From: Chlamydiia bacterium
GTDB taxonomy: Bacteria; Chlamydiota; Chlamydiia; Chlamydiales; FEN-1388
NCBI GenBank assembly: GCA_003170575.1
Contig: PMZB01000113.1
Location: forward strand, 1-5,615
Reading direction: 5' to 3'
Length of the DNA: 5,615 nucleotides
Shown here: positions 1 to 5,615 of the stretch, in pieces
How the letters are laid out: every line of letters starts with the position of its first letter
Position numbering within the stretch: the first letter of the stretch is position 1
The notes under the pieces: generated by a model
What the model saw: only the letters and a program-made list of their open reading frames with translations
The model's database searches: none
What the model was told of the DNA's origin: nothing
Translations under genes and position numbers: made by a program

Positions 1-333
1 TGTATAGACCTATCTCCCCAAAAATCCAATGATTATAATTTTTACTTTATATTCAAAAATATCTTGAAAGGATTCCTCATTAATTTAGCTGTCCCATGTG
101 ACATTTCTACTTTGCCCCTACACCCATGTTTTTGTTGTAAACAAGCGACCTACCGAACCTCGCAGGCTCTTCCAAGCAATCGAATCGGCATGCCAGGATT
201 TGTTTCCCACGTCAAAAAAGAGCATGTATGGAGGCATCTGAAGGCCAACCCTGGCAGAGTTGTACTGGGAATCATGCAGCTAGCCGTAGGAATCCTTCTT
301 ACAGCTGTGCCTGGACTTGGAGTTATCACTTAA
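1..333 (+). CDS. Possible 3' part of an unknown gene with a hydrophobic C-terminus
   Basis: The frame beginning at base 1 has no stop until TAA at 331-333, so at least 110 codons are open and the gene may start outside the window. A start inside the window would have to be TTG at 64 or ATG at 190, and neither has a convincing Shine-Dalgarno sequence. The translation has a cysteine cluster (CFCCKQ), a basic stretch (HVKKEHVWRHLK) and then about 23 hydrophobic residues near the C-terminus (VVLGIMQLAVGILLTAVPGL), which look like a membrane segment or hairpin half. I do not recognise the family. In favour of it being real are the long open frame and the way its stop codon interlocks with the convergent glycosyltransferase stop in a shared TTAA. 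Against it are the very A+T-rich first 63 bases, which look intergenic, and the lack of a ribosome binding site. It could also be a decayed remnant. Confidence 0.35.
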   Translation, partial: CIDLSPQKSNDYNFYFIFKNILKGFLINLAVPCDISTLPLHPCFCCKQATYRTSQALPSNRIGMPGFVSHVKKEHVWRHLKANPGRVVLGIMQLAVGILLTAVPGLGVIT

Positions 334-1172
334 GTTCCTAAAGTATCAGAAACACCTCGTTCTAGAGGATTTGTAACAATATCTTGAAGTGCAGAATATT
401 CCCGGATTCCCTGAACTAAGTGCATATCCCAATCAACAGGCGTCCAAATATAGTGATGGAAAAAATAGTTTCTTAACTTTCTTATTCCTTTGCGAGAAAC
501 GATATAGGAATAAGTTCCCCACCTTGATCTAATCAGCTGAATATTTTCAGAAATTTTTATTCGCTCAAGGTAGTATGCTAAAGGTTTTACATCTTGCATA
601 GGGCGCGGGCACATACTAGTAGGTTTACAATATCCTTTCTCATGAGTACGAGGATCACTATCCGTATAAAAAACATCCCATTTTGGATCAATCTGAGAAA
701 GCTCTTTCAAAAGCAATGGAATCTGACTCACGTCTTTTTCAATGACAGCATCATCTTCAAGAATCCAAATATGAGAAAAACCTCTTTTATATGCATCTTC
801 ATAGATGGAGACTTGACTAAGTAAGCACCCATATTCTCCAGGGCGCAGCTGTACAGGATATAGGCCTGCTAGTTCTTGTTTTTGGTCTTCAGTCAGAAGC
901 CATCCTTCCACTCCCCTAACACGGTTCAACCGAAGTCCGACTTTGCTAAACTGCTCTTTTATACACGCTAATCTTTCCGGTCTTTTGTCTAGATTGATGA
1001 CATAGATGCAATCAATAAACTTCATCCCCGATTTTTTTTCAGTAAGTTTAATTGAGCGCAGATATTTTCCTATCGGAGTCTTATCGTTTGCTTGATGGAC
1101 ACCAAACACACAGCTCGTGCAGACAAGAGAAAAAGCAAGAAATAAGGATAAGATCTCACATATCTTTCTCAT
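330..1172 (-). CDS. Glycosyltransferase family 25 protein with N-terminal signal sequence
   Basis: A 280-residue protein of the GT25 family (LPS/LOS glycosyltransferases such as the Lex/Lgt galactosyltransferases, and collagen galactosyltransferases), which transfers a sugar from a nucleotide-sugar donor. The domain starts near residue 52 with the family motif IYVINLDKRPERL. It continues with GCLLSQ (115-120), where the family usually has GC.LSH, then the acidic motif WILEDDA (136-142), a DSD triplet (171-173) as a possible metal-binding site, and a C-terminal SDT close to the family's SDI ending. Residues 1-24 are a basic-hydrophobic signal-like segment; cleavage after VFG or lipidation at Cys21 is possible, though the lipobox is poor. 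That is unusual because many bacterial GT25 enzymes are cytoplasmic. The start at 1172 is supported by AAGGA six bases upstream. Met50 would give a cytosolic form but lacks a well-spaced ribosome binding site. It lies 44 nt after secG and is probably co-transcribed with it. Acceptor and donor cannot be told from sequence. Confidence 0.88.
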   Translation of the reverse strand: MRKICEILSLFLAFSLVCTSCVFGVHQANDKTPIGKYLRSIKLTEKKSGMKFIDCIYVINLDKRPERLACIKEQFSKVGLRLNRVRGVEGWLLTEDQKQELAGLYPVQLRPGEYGCLLSQVSIYEDAYKRGFSHIWILEDDAVIEKDVSQIPLLLKELSQIDPKWDVFYTDSDPRTHEKGYCKPTSMCPRPMQDVKPLAYYLERIKISENIQLIRSRWGTYSYIVSRKGIRKLRNYFFHHYIWTPVDWDMHLVQGIREYSALQDIVTNPLERGVSDTLGT

Positions 1173-1216
1173 CTCACTTCCTTTCTACAAGGTAATTTAT
1201 CTGGAAGGACAGCTAT

Positions 1217-1504
1217 TTAAGAACCCACTTCCTCTGTCTCAACAACAGTTGGAACAGGAGATCTGCCGCGGACACTTGTCCAAAAAGAAAGTAGCACACA
1301 AGAAAGCATGAATATTCCCGCAAGCCAGGCAGTAAATGTTTTCAGCACCTGAGGCGTTGAAACGCCAAACAGGGATGATCCAGCATCGCCTCCAAAGGAT
1401 GCGCCAAGGCCTGTAGTTTTAGACTCTTGGATAAGAACGACTACAGCTAGAACAAGGCAGAGACACAGGAAAAGGATAACTGCCAATATATAAAGAAAAC
1501 CCAT
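1217..1504 (-). CDS. secG: Protein translocase subunit SecG
   Basis: A 95-residue inner-membrane protein, the small accessory subunit of the SecYEG channel that assists SecA-driven export. It shows the family layout: a transmembrane helix at about residues 3-25, a glycine-rich cytoplasmic loop with LIQESKTTGLGASFGG (24-39) and SSLFG (43-47), then a second helix at about 54-75 preceded by LKTFTAWLA. A short charged tail ends the protein. Length and topology are normal for SecG. The start ATG at 1502-1504 lies 21 nt after the tpiA stop, so the gene is most simply read as part of a tpiA-secG transcript, an arrangement seen in many bacteria. Its own Shine-Dalgarno sequence is weak, which suggests coupling to tpiA translation. 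Identification is by motif recognition. Confidence 0.93.
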   Translation of the reverse strand: MGFLYILAVILFLCLCLVLAVVVLIQESKTTGLGASFGGDAGSSLFGVSTPQVLKTFTAWLAGIFMLSCVLLSFWTSVRGRSPVPTVVETEEVGS

Positions 1505-1525
1505 AAGGTGACTCGTGAAAATTTT

Positions 1526-2308
1526 TTACAAGACATTTTCGCTTAAAGCGGCGATTTTTGCAAATGATTGTGGATCAAGCGAGGCTGTTCCGACAAGAAA
1601 CCCATCCACTCCTTCAGTTGAAGCTAATTCTTCTGTTGTGGAAGCAGACACTGAACCTCCGTAAAGAATCGGAGTACGAAAAGCGGTTGTCTGATCAAAC
1701 ATGTCCTCAAGAATTGTGCGAATATCGGCATGTGTTTCTTTGACACGCTCAGGGGTGGCGGCTTTTCCTGTACCAATAGCCCAGATTGGCTCGTAGGCGA
1801 TAAGAAGATTTTCCATCTGTTCCTTAGTAACGCCCTTAAGGCAAGTCTTCAGCTGTGTTTCCAAAACCTCTTTTGTTCTTTTCGTCTCTCGCTCTTCAAA
1901 CCCCTCCCCCACACAAAGAAGAGGTTTAAGCGGCACCTCAAGTGCACGAAGGATCTTTTTATTGATAAACTCATCAGTTTCGTGAAAGTACTGGCGCCGC
2001 TCCGAGTGACCCAAAAGGACAAAATCAGCCCCTGCTTCTTTGAGCATCACGCCTGCCACTTCTCCGGTGAAAGCACCGCTTGAAGCATCATTCATGTTCT
2101 GCGCCCCAATAGCAATTGTTGCAGGAAACTTTTCACGGCATGTATGAATTGCTGTATAGGGAACTGCTATCCAAATAGGCACTTTGAGGTCAGCAATGAG
2201 TGGTTTAAGTTCTTCAATGTATTTTTCAGCTTCTCGTATGGTCTTATTCATCTTCCAGTTAGCAACCACCAAAAACCGCTTCCCCTGCTCTTTTTTGACC
2301 TTGTCCAT
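1526..2308 (-). CDS. tpiA: Triosephosphate isomerase
   Basis: A 260-residue cytoplasmic TIM-barrel enzyme that interconverts dihydroxyacetone phosphate and glyceraldehyde 3-phosphate in glycolysis and gluconeogenesis. All catalytic elements are visible: Asn17 and Lys19 in NWKMNK, His101 in LLGHSERR, Glu173 in AYEPIWAIGTGK followed by the flexible loop 6, and the phosphate-binding YGGSV and DGFLVGTASL segments near the C-terminus. GAQNM and the GAFTGEVA segment are also canonical. I chose ATG at 2306-2308 because AGAGGA lies just upstream on the minus strand. A TTG at 2336-2338 would add ten residues (NKKFLQEDH...) that the family does not need, and it would consume the ribosome binding site. 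The length is typical. It is the first gene of a minus-strand run with secG and the GT25 gene, divergent from xseA across a 229-nt control region. Confidence 0.97.
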   Translation of the reverse strand: MDKVKKEQGKRFLVVANWKMNKTIREAEKYIEELKPLIADLKVPIWIAVPYTAIHTCREKFPATIAIGAQNMNDASSGAFTGEVAGVMLKEAGADFVLLGHSERRQYFHETDEFINKKILRALEVPLKPLLCVGEGFEERETKRTKEVLETQLKTCLKGVTKEQMENLLIAYEPIWAIGTGKAATPERVKETHADIRTILEDMFDQTTAFRTPILYGGSVSASTTEELASTEGVDGFLVGTASLDPQSFAKIAALSENVL

Positions 2309-2537
2309 ATGATCCTCTTGTAAAAACTTCTTATTCAAGAATTGGATTTCACGCTTAAAAAAAGCCTCGGTATTTGATCGATCAAAAACTTGCCCATATT
2401 GTAATATTGGTCAGTTTTTGATCGTCGAATGGCGAGAGCTTTTGTTATGCGTCAAACCAATCCGTGGATAAGAAGAGGTATTTTGTCATAACCTTAAACC
2501 TTAAGTTCAATAAAAGCCAAATAGTAAGATCCAGCAT
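2309..2537. promoter_or_regulatory. Divergent intergenic control region between tpiA and xseA
   Basis: This 229-nt A+T-rich stretch must hold the start signals for both divergent operons. The tpiA ribosome binding site (AGAGGA) is at its left end. No strong sigma-70-type promoter is obvious. On the + strand TTGTCA at 2483-2488 could be a -35 box but lacks a good -10 at normal spacing, and TAAGAT at 2525-2530 would be a -10 lying too close to the xseA ATG for a usual leader. On the minus strand TACAAT (2398-2403 reversed) is a fair -10 located inside the large palindrome, without a matching -35. A tandem ACCTTAA heptamer occupies 2491-2504. The dyad described separately is its most distinctive content. 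Confidence 0.6.
2373..2424. repeat. Nested palindromes: 14-bp dyad and 46-bp imperfect inverted repeat
   Basis: CGATCAAAAACT at 2379-2390 is matched by its exact reverse complement AGTTTTTGATCG at 2413-2424. Between them the centre also pairs (CC.ATATT with AATAT.GG around 2401/2402), so 2379-2424 is an almost continuous palindrome with two mismatched pairs and one G-T. The left arm overlaps a second, perfect palindrome, TTTGATCGATCAAA at 2373-2386. The octamer TTTGATCG therefore occurs three times: twice head-to-head and once at 2417-2424. It lies 70 nt from tpiA and 113 nt from xseA. No T-run follows either arm, so it is not a standard intrinsic terminator. An operator for a dimeric regulator is the simplest reading, and a cruciform or leader hairpin is the alternative. 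Confidence 0.75.
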
Positions 2538-4013
2538 ATGACAAATTCTGCGTCCAACCCCCTCATCCTCACTGTAAGCGAATTGACCTATGCTATCAAA
2601 TCCCAGCTTGAGCCCAGTTTTAAGCATGTTTCGGTTCGGGGAGAGGTCGCAAACCTTCGCAAACAACATTCTGGCCATATCTACTTTTCCTTGCTTGAGG
2701 GAGATTGCCAGCTCAATGCCGTGCTTTTTCGAGGCAATGCCTCCTCTCTTTCCTTTCCCCTCAAAGAAGGAGATTCTGTGATCGCAACAGGCGAGATCTC
2801 CGTCTACACGCAAAGAGGAACCTATCAGATTATTGTACGAGAAATCGCTCCTATTGGCCTGGGAGCGGCACTTCTGAAACTTCAAGCACTCAAGAAAAAG
2901 CTCCTGGAATTAGGATGGTTTGCAAAAGAAAGAAAAAAACCTCTGCCCAAAGAAATTAGAACGATCGGGCTTGTCACAAGCCCCACGGGGGCTGTGCTCC
3001 ACGACATCATTAACATCCTCACGCGAAGGCTTGGGGCGTTTCACATCATTGTCAACCCTGTTCGAGTTCAAGGAGAAGGGGCTGCTCTTGAGATAGCCAG
3101 AGCCATCAACGAGTTCTCCCAATACCCTATTGCAGATGTGGTTATTGTGTGCCGCGGAGGCGGGAGTGCAGAAGATCTTTCTGCGTTTAATGACGAGAGG
3201 GTGGCTTTTGCCTGCTTCCAGAGCAAGATCCCGATTGTTTCAGCCATCGGCCATGAGACTGATCTTTCGATCACAGATCTTGTGGCTGACCTTCGCGCCC
3301 CTACCCCCTCAGCCGCCGCTGAACTTGTAAGTCAAGCCCGCGTAGAGCTTATTGAGAGGCTCCAACATCTCAAGACTGAAATCTTTAGAGCCCTGAAAAA
3401 TATCTTACGCTTAGGCCAGACCTCTGTCGAATCATTTTCCAAACAGCTGCAGCAAGCCTCTGTGCGAAAAAAACTGGAGCATCATGCTCTTCGCTTGGAT
3501 GATATGGAAGCCGCTATCTTCAAAAAAATAAGTCAGGATATTGGCCATAAAAAGATGCTTGTTTTCCAGCTTGCTAAAGCGTGTAAAGCCCAAGAACCCA
3601 GAGCAAAATTAACAGAGCAAAAAAATCAGCTTATCCGTCTTGAAGCAACGCTGAAAGAAAGAGCTCTTTCCAAATGGAGTGGACGAAAAGAATTTTTGGT
3701 TCGGGCAGAGCGTCTTTTGGATGAACGGATGAAACGAAAAATGGCGCTCGCCATTCAACCCATGAGGCGAGATTGGATGCATCAGCTTGAAACAGCTCTG
3801 CTGCGGCCGCTTGCTTACAAAAAGCAAAAGTTAAGCGCCATCAAAAAAACTATTGACAGTCTTCACCCCAAAAACACATTAGCTCGAGGCTATGCTATTG
3901 TGTTTGCCCAAGATAAGGTGGTACGATCAGTCAAAGAACTTAAGCCTCAAGATCAGATCCGCGTTCAGGTGTCTGATGGAGAGTGTCACGCTATTGTAGA
4001 GGATGTAGTATGA
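2538..4013 (+). CDS. xseA: Exodeoxyribonuclease VII large subunit
   Basis: A 491-residue cytoplasmic protein, the catalytic and DNA-binding subunit of exonuclease VII, which degrades single-stranded DNA from both ends to oligonucleotides in repair and recombination. An N-terminal OB-fold domain spans about residues 10-105 (VSVRGEVANL and GHIYFSL are typical). The catalytic domain follows with IGLVTSPTGAVLHDI (143-157), RGGGSAEDLSAFND (206-219), and the GHETD (238-242) region running to DLRAPTPSAAAEL, which carries conserved acidic residues. Residues about 265-440 are long, charged and helical, as expected for the XseB-binding coiled coil. HPKNTLARGYA (443-453) and a small beta C-terminal segment close the protein. 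It is somewhat longer than the E. coli enzyme, mostly in the helical part. The ATG at 2538 gives the normal N-terminus (LTVSELTYAIK), although its ribosome binding site is weak. It begins a three-gene operon. Confidence 0.97.
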   Translation: MTNSASNPLILTVSELTYAIKSQLEPSFKHVSVRGEVANLRKQHSGHIYFSLLEGDCQLNAVLFRGNASSLSFPLKEGDSVIATGEISVYTQRGTYQIIVREIAPIGLGAALLKLQALKKKLLELGWFAKERKKPLPKEIRTIGLVTSPTGAVLHDIINILTRRLGAFHIIVNPVRVQGEGAALEIARAINEFSQYPIADVVIVCRGGGSAEDLSAFNDERVAFACFQSKIPIVSAIGHETDLSITDLVADLRAPTPSAAAELVSQARVELIERLQHLKTEIFRALKNILRLGQTSVESFSKQLQQASVRKKLEHHALRLDDMEAAIFKKISQDIGHKKMLVFQLAKACKAQEPRAKLTEQKNQLIRLEATLKERALSKWSGRKEFLVRAERLLDERMKRKMALAIQPMRRDWMHQLETALLRPLAYKKQKLSAIKKTIDSLHPKNTLARGYAIVFAQDKVVRSVKELKPQDQIRVQVSDGECHAIVEDVV

Positions 4014-4264
4014 AAGAAGTTTCATTTGAGCAAGCATTTCATCGATTAGAAGAGATTTTGGAACGCATGAACGCGTCTGATGTGACGCTTGAAGAGTCCC
4101 TCAAACTATTTGAAGAGGCAAATTCCTTACTTATCACTTGCCAAAAACGGCTTCAGGATGCAGAAAAACGCATCGAAATGCTTGTGCGAAATCGGCAGGG
4201 AGAGTTAGCAGTGGATGAAAAGGGGCAGCCTATTGTAACGCCTTTACCTAAGGACCAACCATGA
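4010..4264 (+). CDS. xseB: Exodeoxyribonuclease VII small subunit
   Basis: An 84-residue helical protein that binds in several copies to the coiled-coil region of XseA to form active exonuclease VII. The family signature is clear: SFEQAFHRLEEILERM at residues 5-20 and TLEESLKLFEEA at 26-37, followed by a second long helix (LLITCQKRLQDAEKRIEML) that completes the hairpin. Length matches the family. I chose ATG at 4010, which overlaps the xseA stop as ATGA and has AGAGGA six bases upstream. The in-frame GTG at 3983 would add nine residues inside the xseA end and has no such site. The overlap implies translational coupling with xseA. The C-terminal tail after residue 65 (VDEKGQPIV) is polar and probably disordered. 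Confidence 0.96.
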   Translation: MKEVSFEQAFHRLEEILERMNASDVTLEESLKLFEEANSLLITCQKRLQDAEKRIEMLVRNRQGELAVDEKGQPIVTPLPKDQP

Positions 4265-5109
4265 AATTTGCACTTTTTGCTAATGAAAGAAAACCAAATG
4301 CGGTAGAAGTCAGAACCGATCTTGCAAGGTATTTAAGGGAGTTGGGCGCAACTGTTGCCGTCGAGATGTGCGACGGAGCTGAAGAGCTCAGCGCGCCAAA
4401 AGTCCAAAAAAGCGTGCATGGCTGCGACTTTGTCGTGTCTATTGGCGGCGATGGGTCTATCTTGCACCTTGTGCACAGGCTTGGCATCCCCCATCCCCCA
4501 ATTATCGGCGTCAATTTGGGAACCCTTGGATTTCTTGCTGACGTTGCAGTACAAGACATTTTCGGGAGCTTTAATGCCATTTATCATAAAGCGTACAAGG
4601 TAAGCGAACGGCTCGTACTTGATGGGTTTATGCAGGATACGTTCATAAACTTCGCTATTAACGAGGTGACAATCCACCGCGGCAATCATCCGCATATTGT
4701 AGACATTGCCATGCATGTTGATGGATCATTTGTCAATACCTTCTCAGCTGATGGTCTTCTTGTTGCAACTCCGAGTGGATCAACTGCCTATTCTCTTTCA
4801 GCCGGCGGACCTATTATTACTCCGGAAACCAAAGCTATTGTTGTCACTCCTATCTGCCCTCATACAATTACAAACCGGCCCATCATTTTTCTTCCAAAAC
4901 AATCGATTTCCATCGAGCTGTTTCATGGGGCAGATGCAGTGGATGTGATCTTTGATGGGATGCCGCCCATTAAGCTTGCCCGAGGCGAAAGGGTCGAGCT
5001 CAAAGTAAATCACGAGCCATTTCGCCTTGTGAGCCTCACCACAAGCGATTACTACGCAACCCTTCGAACCAAACTTGGCTGGACAGGAAGTTTACGAAGC
5101 AGCAGATGA
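4261..5109 (+). CDS. nadK: NAD kinase
   Basis: A 282-residue cytoplasmic enzyme (also called PpnK) that phosphorylates NAD to NADP using ATP or polyphosphate, and so sets the NADP pool for biosynthesis and redox defence. The signatures are all present: SIGGDGS (60-66) with the conserved Asp64, GVNLGTLGFL (83-92), NEVTIHRG (134-141), DGLLVATPSGSTAYSLS (164-180) followed by AGGPI, and the PICPHTITNRP segment (197-207). Serine follows GGDG where threonine or asparagine is common, which should be tolerated. Length is normal. ATG at 4261 overlaps the xseB stop as ATGA and has AAGGA six bases upstream, so it is well set for translation. Being third after xseA and xseB suggests shared transcription. 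Its last 18 nt overlap the end of a convergent gene, and no terminator hairpin is visible there. Confidence 0.97.
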   Translation: MKFALFANERKPNAVEVRTDLARYLRELGATVAVEMCDGAEELSAPKVQKSVHGCDFVVSIGGDGSILHLVHRLGIPHPPIIGVNLGTLGFLADVAVQDIFGSFNAIYHKAYKVSERLVLDGFMQDTFINFAINEVTIHRGNHPHIVDIAMHVDGSFVNTFSADGLLVATPSGSTAYSLSAGGPIITPETKAIVVTPICPHTITNRPIIFLPKQSISIELFHGADAVDVIFDGMPPIKLARGERVELKVNHEPFRLVSLTTSDYYATLRTKLGWTGSLRSSR

Positions 5110-5550
5110 AGAGAAGCTTTTAAGTTTGGTGAGAACTTCTTCCGCCTCCCCTCTGGTCTTATATCGATCATTTTGGTACAGATTACAGAGTACCTTTTGA
5201 CAATACTCACATAGCTTTGAACAATAGCAGTATTCTAGCTTTTTCCTACAATAGTTGATAGCCACTTCAAAGTAATCGAGGTGTTCGGGTTCTGGAGAAC
5301 AAGATTTTTTTCCTAGAACTAGATCAATAAGACAAGCGGAAACATAAAGTTTGAGATAAATATTTTTCGCTTTCATCATAATCGTCCCAAGCAACTTTTC
5401 GATATCAGGATTTGTGCTTTGTTTAAATATCCCATACAGATCCTCCAGATCCCCGTCGCTAGGGTCAGGAAAAGCTAAACAAAGTGTCTCCAGACTTTGG
5501 TACTCCTTATCAGAGAGTTTGTTTTCGGAACGCAGCTTCTCTGCCAGCAC
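5092..5550 (-). CDS. Cysteine-rich helical protein of unknown function, 5' end uncertain
   Basis: The longest frame with a start gives 152 residues from GTG at 5548-5550. I do not recognise the family. The sequence looks like real protein: mostly helical, with acidic and basic residues alternating, an LEDLYGIFK segment, and nine cysteines, six of them clustered at residues 101-122 (C-x6-C-x-C-x3-C-x2-C-x4-C). The spacing suggests metal binding or disulfides but matches no finger I know. There is no signal peptide or clear membrane segment in the readable part. The GTG has no well-spaced ribosome binding site, and the protein-like reading continues upstream (GKGAGIAAAE) to a TGA at 5602-5604, while the -1-related frame carries GYIREPLDYIPG to the right edge. 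The true gene therefore probably starts outside the window and is interrupted by a frameshift near 5579-5582. The 3' end overlaps nadK by 18 nt, tail to tail. Confidence 0.6.
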   Translation of the reverse strand: MLAEKLRSENKLSDKEYQSLETLCLAFPDPSDGDLEDLYGIFKQSTNPDIEKLLGTIMMKAKNIYLKLYVSACLIDLVLGKKSCSPEPEHLDYFEVAINYCRKKLEYCYCSKLCEYCQKVLCNLYQNDRYKTRGEAEEVLTKLKSFSSSAAS

Positions 5551-5615
5551 CTCCGCTGCCGCAATCCCTGCGCCTTTGCCCCAGGAATATAATCCAAAGG
5601 CTCACGGATGTACCC

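Noticed and set aside
34..39. Perfect TATAAT near the left edge as a promoter
   Set aside because: No acceptable -35 box lies 16-18 nt upstream and there is no well-defined gene start downstream; in such A+T-rich DNA the hexamer can occur by chance.
1730..2083. 117-codon plus-strand frame inside tpiA
   Set aside because: It is the antisense shadow of the tpiA catalytic region, which has every active-site motif intact.
2309..2338. Ten-residue N-terminal extension of tpiA from a TTG at 2336-2338
   Set aside because: The ATG at 2306-2308 has a good Shine-Dalgarno sequence and gives the normal family length.
2379..2424. The large inverted repeat as an intrinsic terminator
   Set aside because: It lies between divergent genes, where no transcript needs to end, its stem is A+T-rich, and no T-run follows either arm.
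2491..2504. Tandem ACCTTAA heptamers as an operator
   Set aside because: Only two copies of a low-complexity heptamer; too weak to call without conservation data.
2445..2885. 146-codon minus-strand frame across the xseA start
   Set aside because: Most of it is antisense to the well-supported OB-fold region of xseA; its translation shows no protein-like motif and its placement over the divergent control region conflicts with the tpiA operon layout.
4248..4716. Two minus-strand frames of 110 and 127 codons inside nadK
   Set aside because: They mirror the highly conserved coding frame of nadK, have unconvincing composition and no ribosome binding site.

Overview
The window is a compact, bacterial, mostly housekeeping region. 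It holds five genes that can be named with confidence (secG, tpiA, xseA, xseB, nadK), a family-25 glycosyltransferase with an N-terminal secretion signal, and two poorly characterised reading frames at the edges. Base composition is moderate, with A+T-rich intergenic DNA. The juxtaposition of tpiA with xseA-xseB, together with a GT25 enzyme and orphan edge genes, recalls the Chlamydiae. My best guess is an environmental (Chlamydia-like) member such as a Waddlia or Parachlamydia relative. This is inferred from gene order and protein style, without any database search, and the taxonomic call is moderate at best.

Layout. Positions 1-333 (+) carry a frame open to the left edge that ends in a hydrophobic segment; it may be the 3' end of an unknown gene. 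Its stop codon shares a TTAA with the stop of the convergent minus-strand gene. Positions 330-2308 (-) form a likely operon tpiA > secG > GT25 glycosyltransferase (spacers of 21 and 44 nt). Positions 2309-2537 are a divergent control region that contains a striking 46-bp imperfect palindrome and a 14-bp perfect dyad. Positions 2538-5109 (+) form a tightly coupled operon xseA > xseB > nadK in which each junction is a 4-nt ATGA overlap. Positions 5092-5615 (-) carry a cysteine-rich unknown protein that converges on nadK, overlaps it by 18 nt, and probably continues past the right edge through a one-base frameshift.

How the genes work together. tpiA serves glycolysis/gluconeogenesis, secG is the accessory subunit of the SecYEG translocon, and the signal-bearing GT25 enzyme could itself be a Sec client that modifies surface or exported molecules. 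xseA and xseB make the two subunits of exonuclease VII, so their translational coupling would help set subunit ratio. nadK makes NADP and appears to be co-transcribed with them for positional rather than functional reasons; in many bacteria isoprenoid and other genes sit in this cluster and here they are absent.

I see no defence system, mobile element, CRISPR array, RNA gene or clear intrinsic terminator. The points most worth following up are the palindrome between the two operons, the likely frameshift at the right edge, and the secretion signal on the glycosyltransferase.
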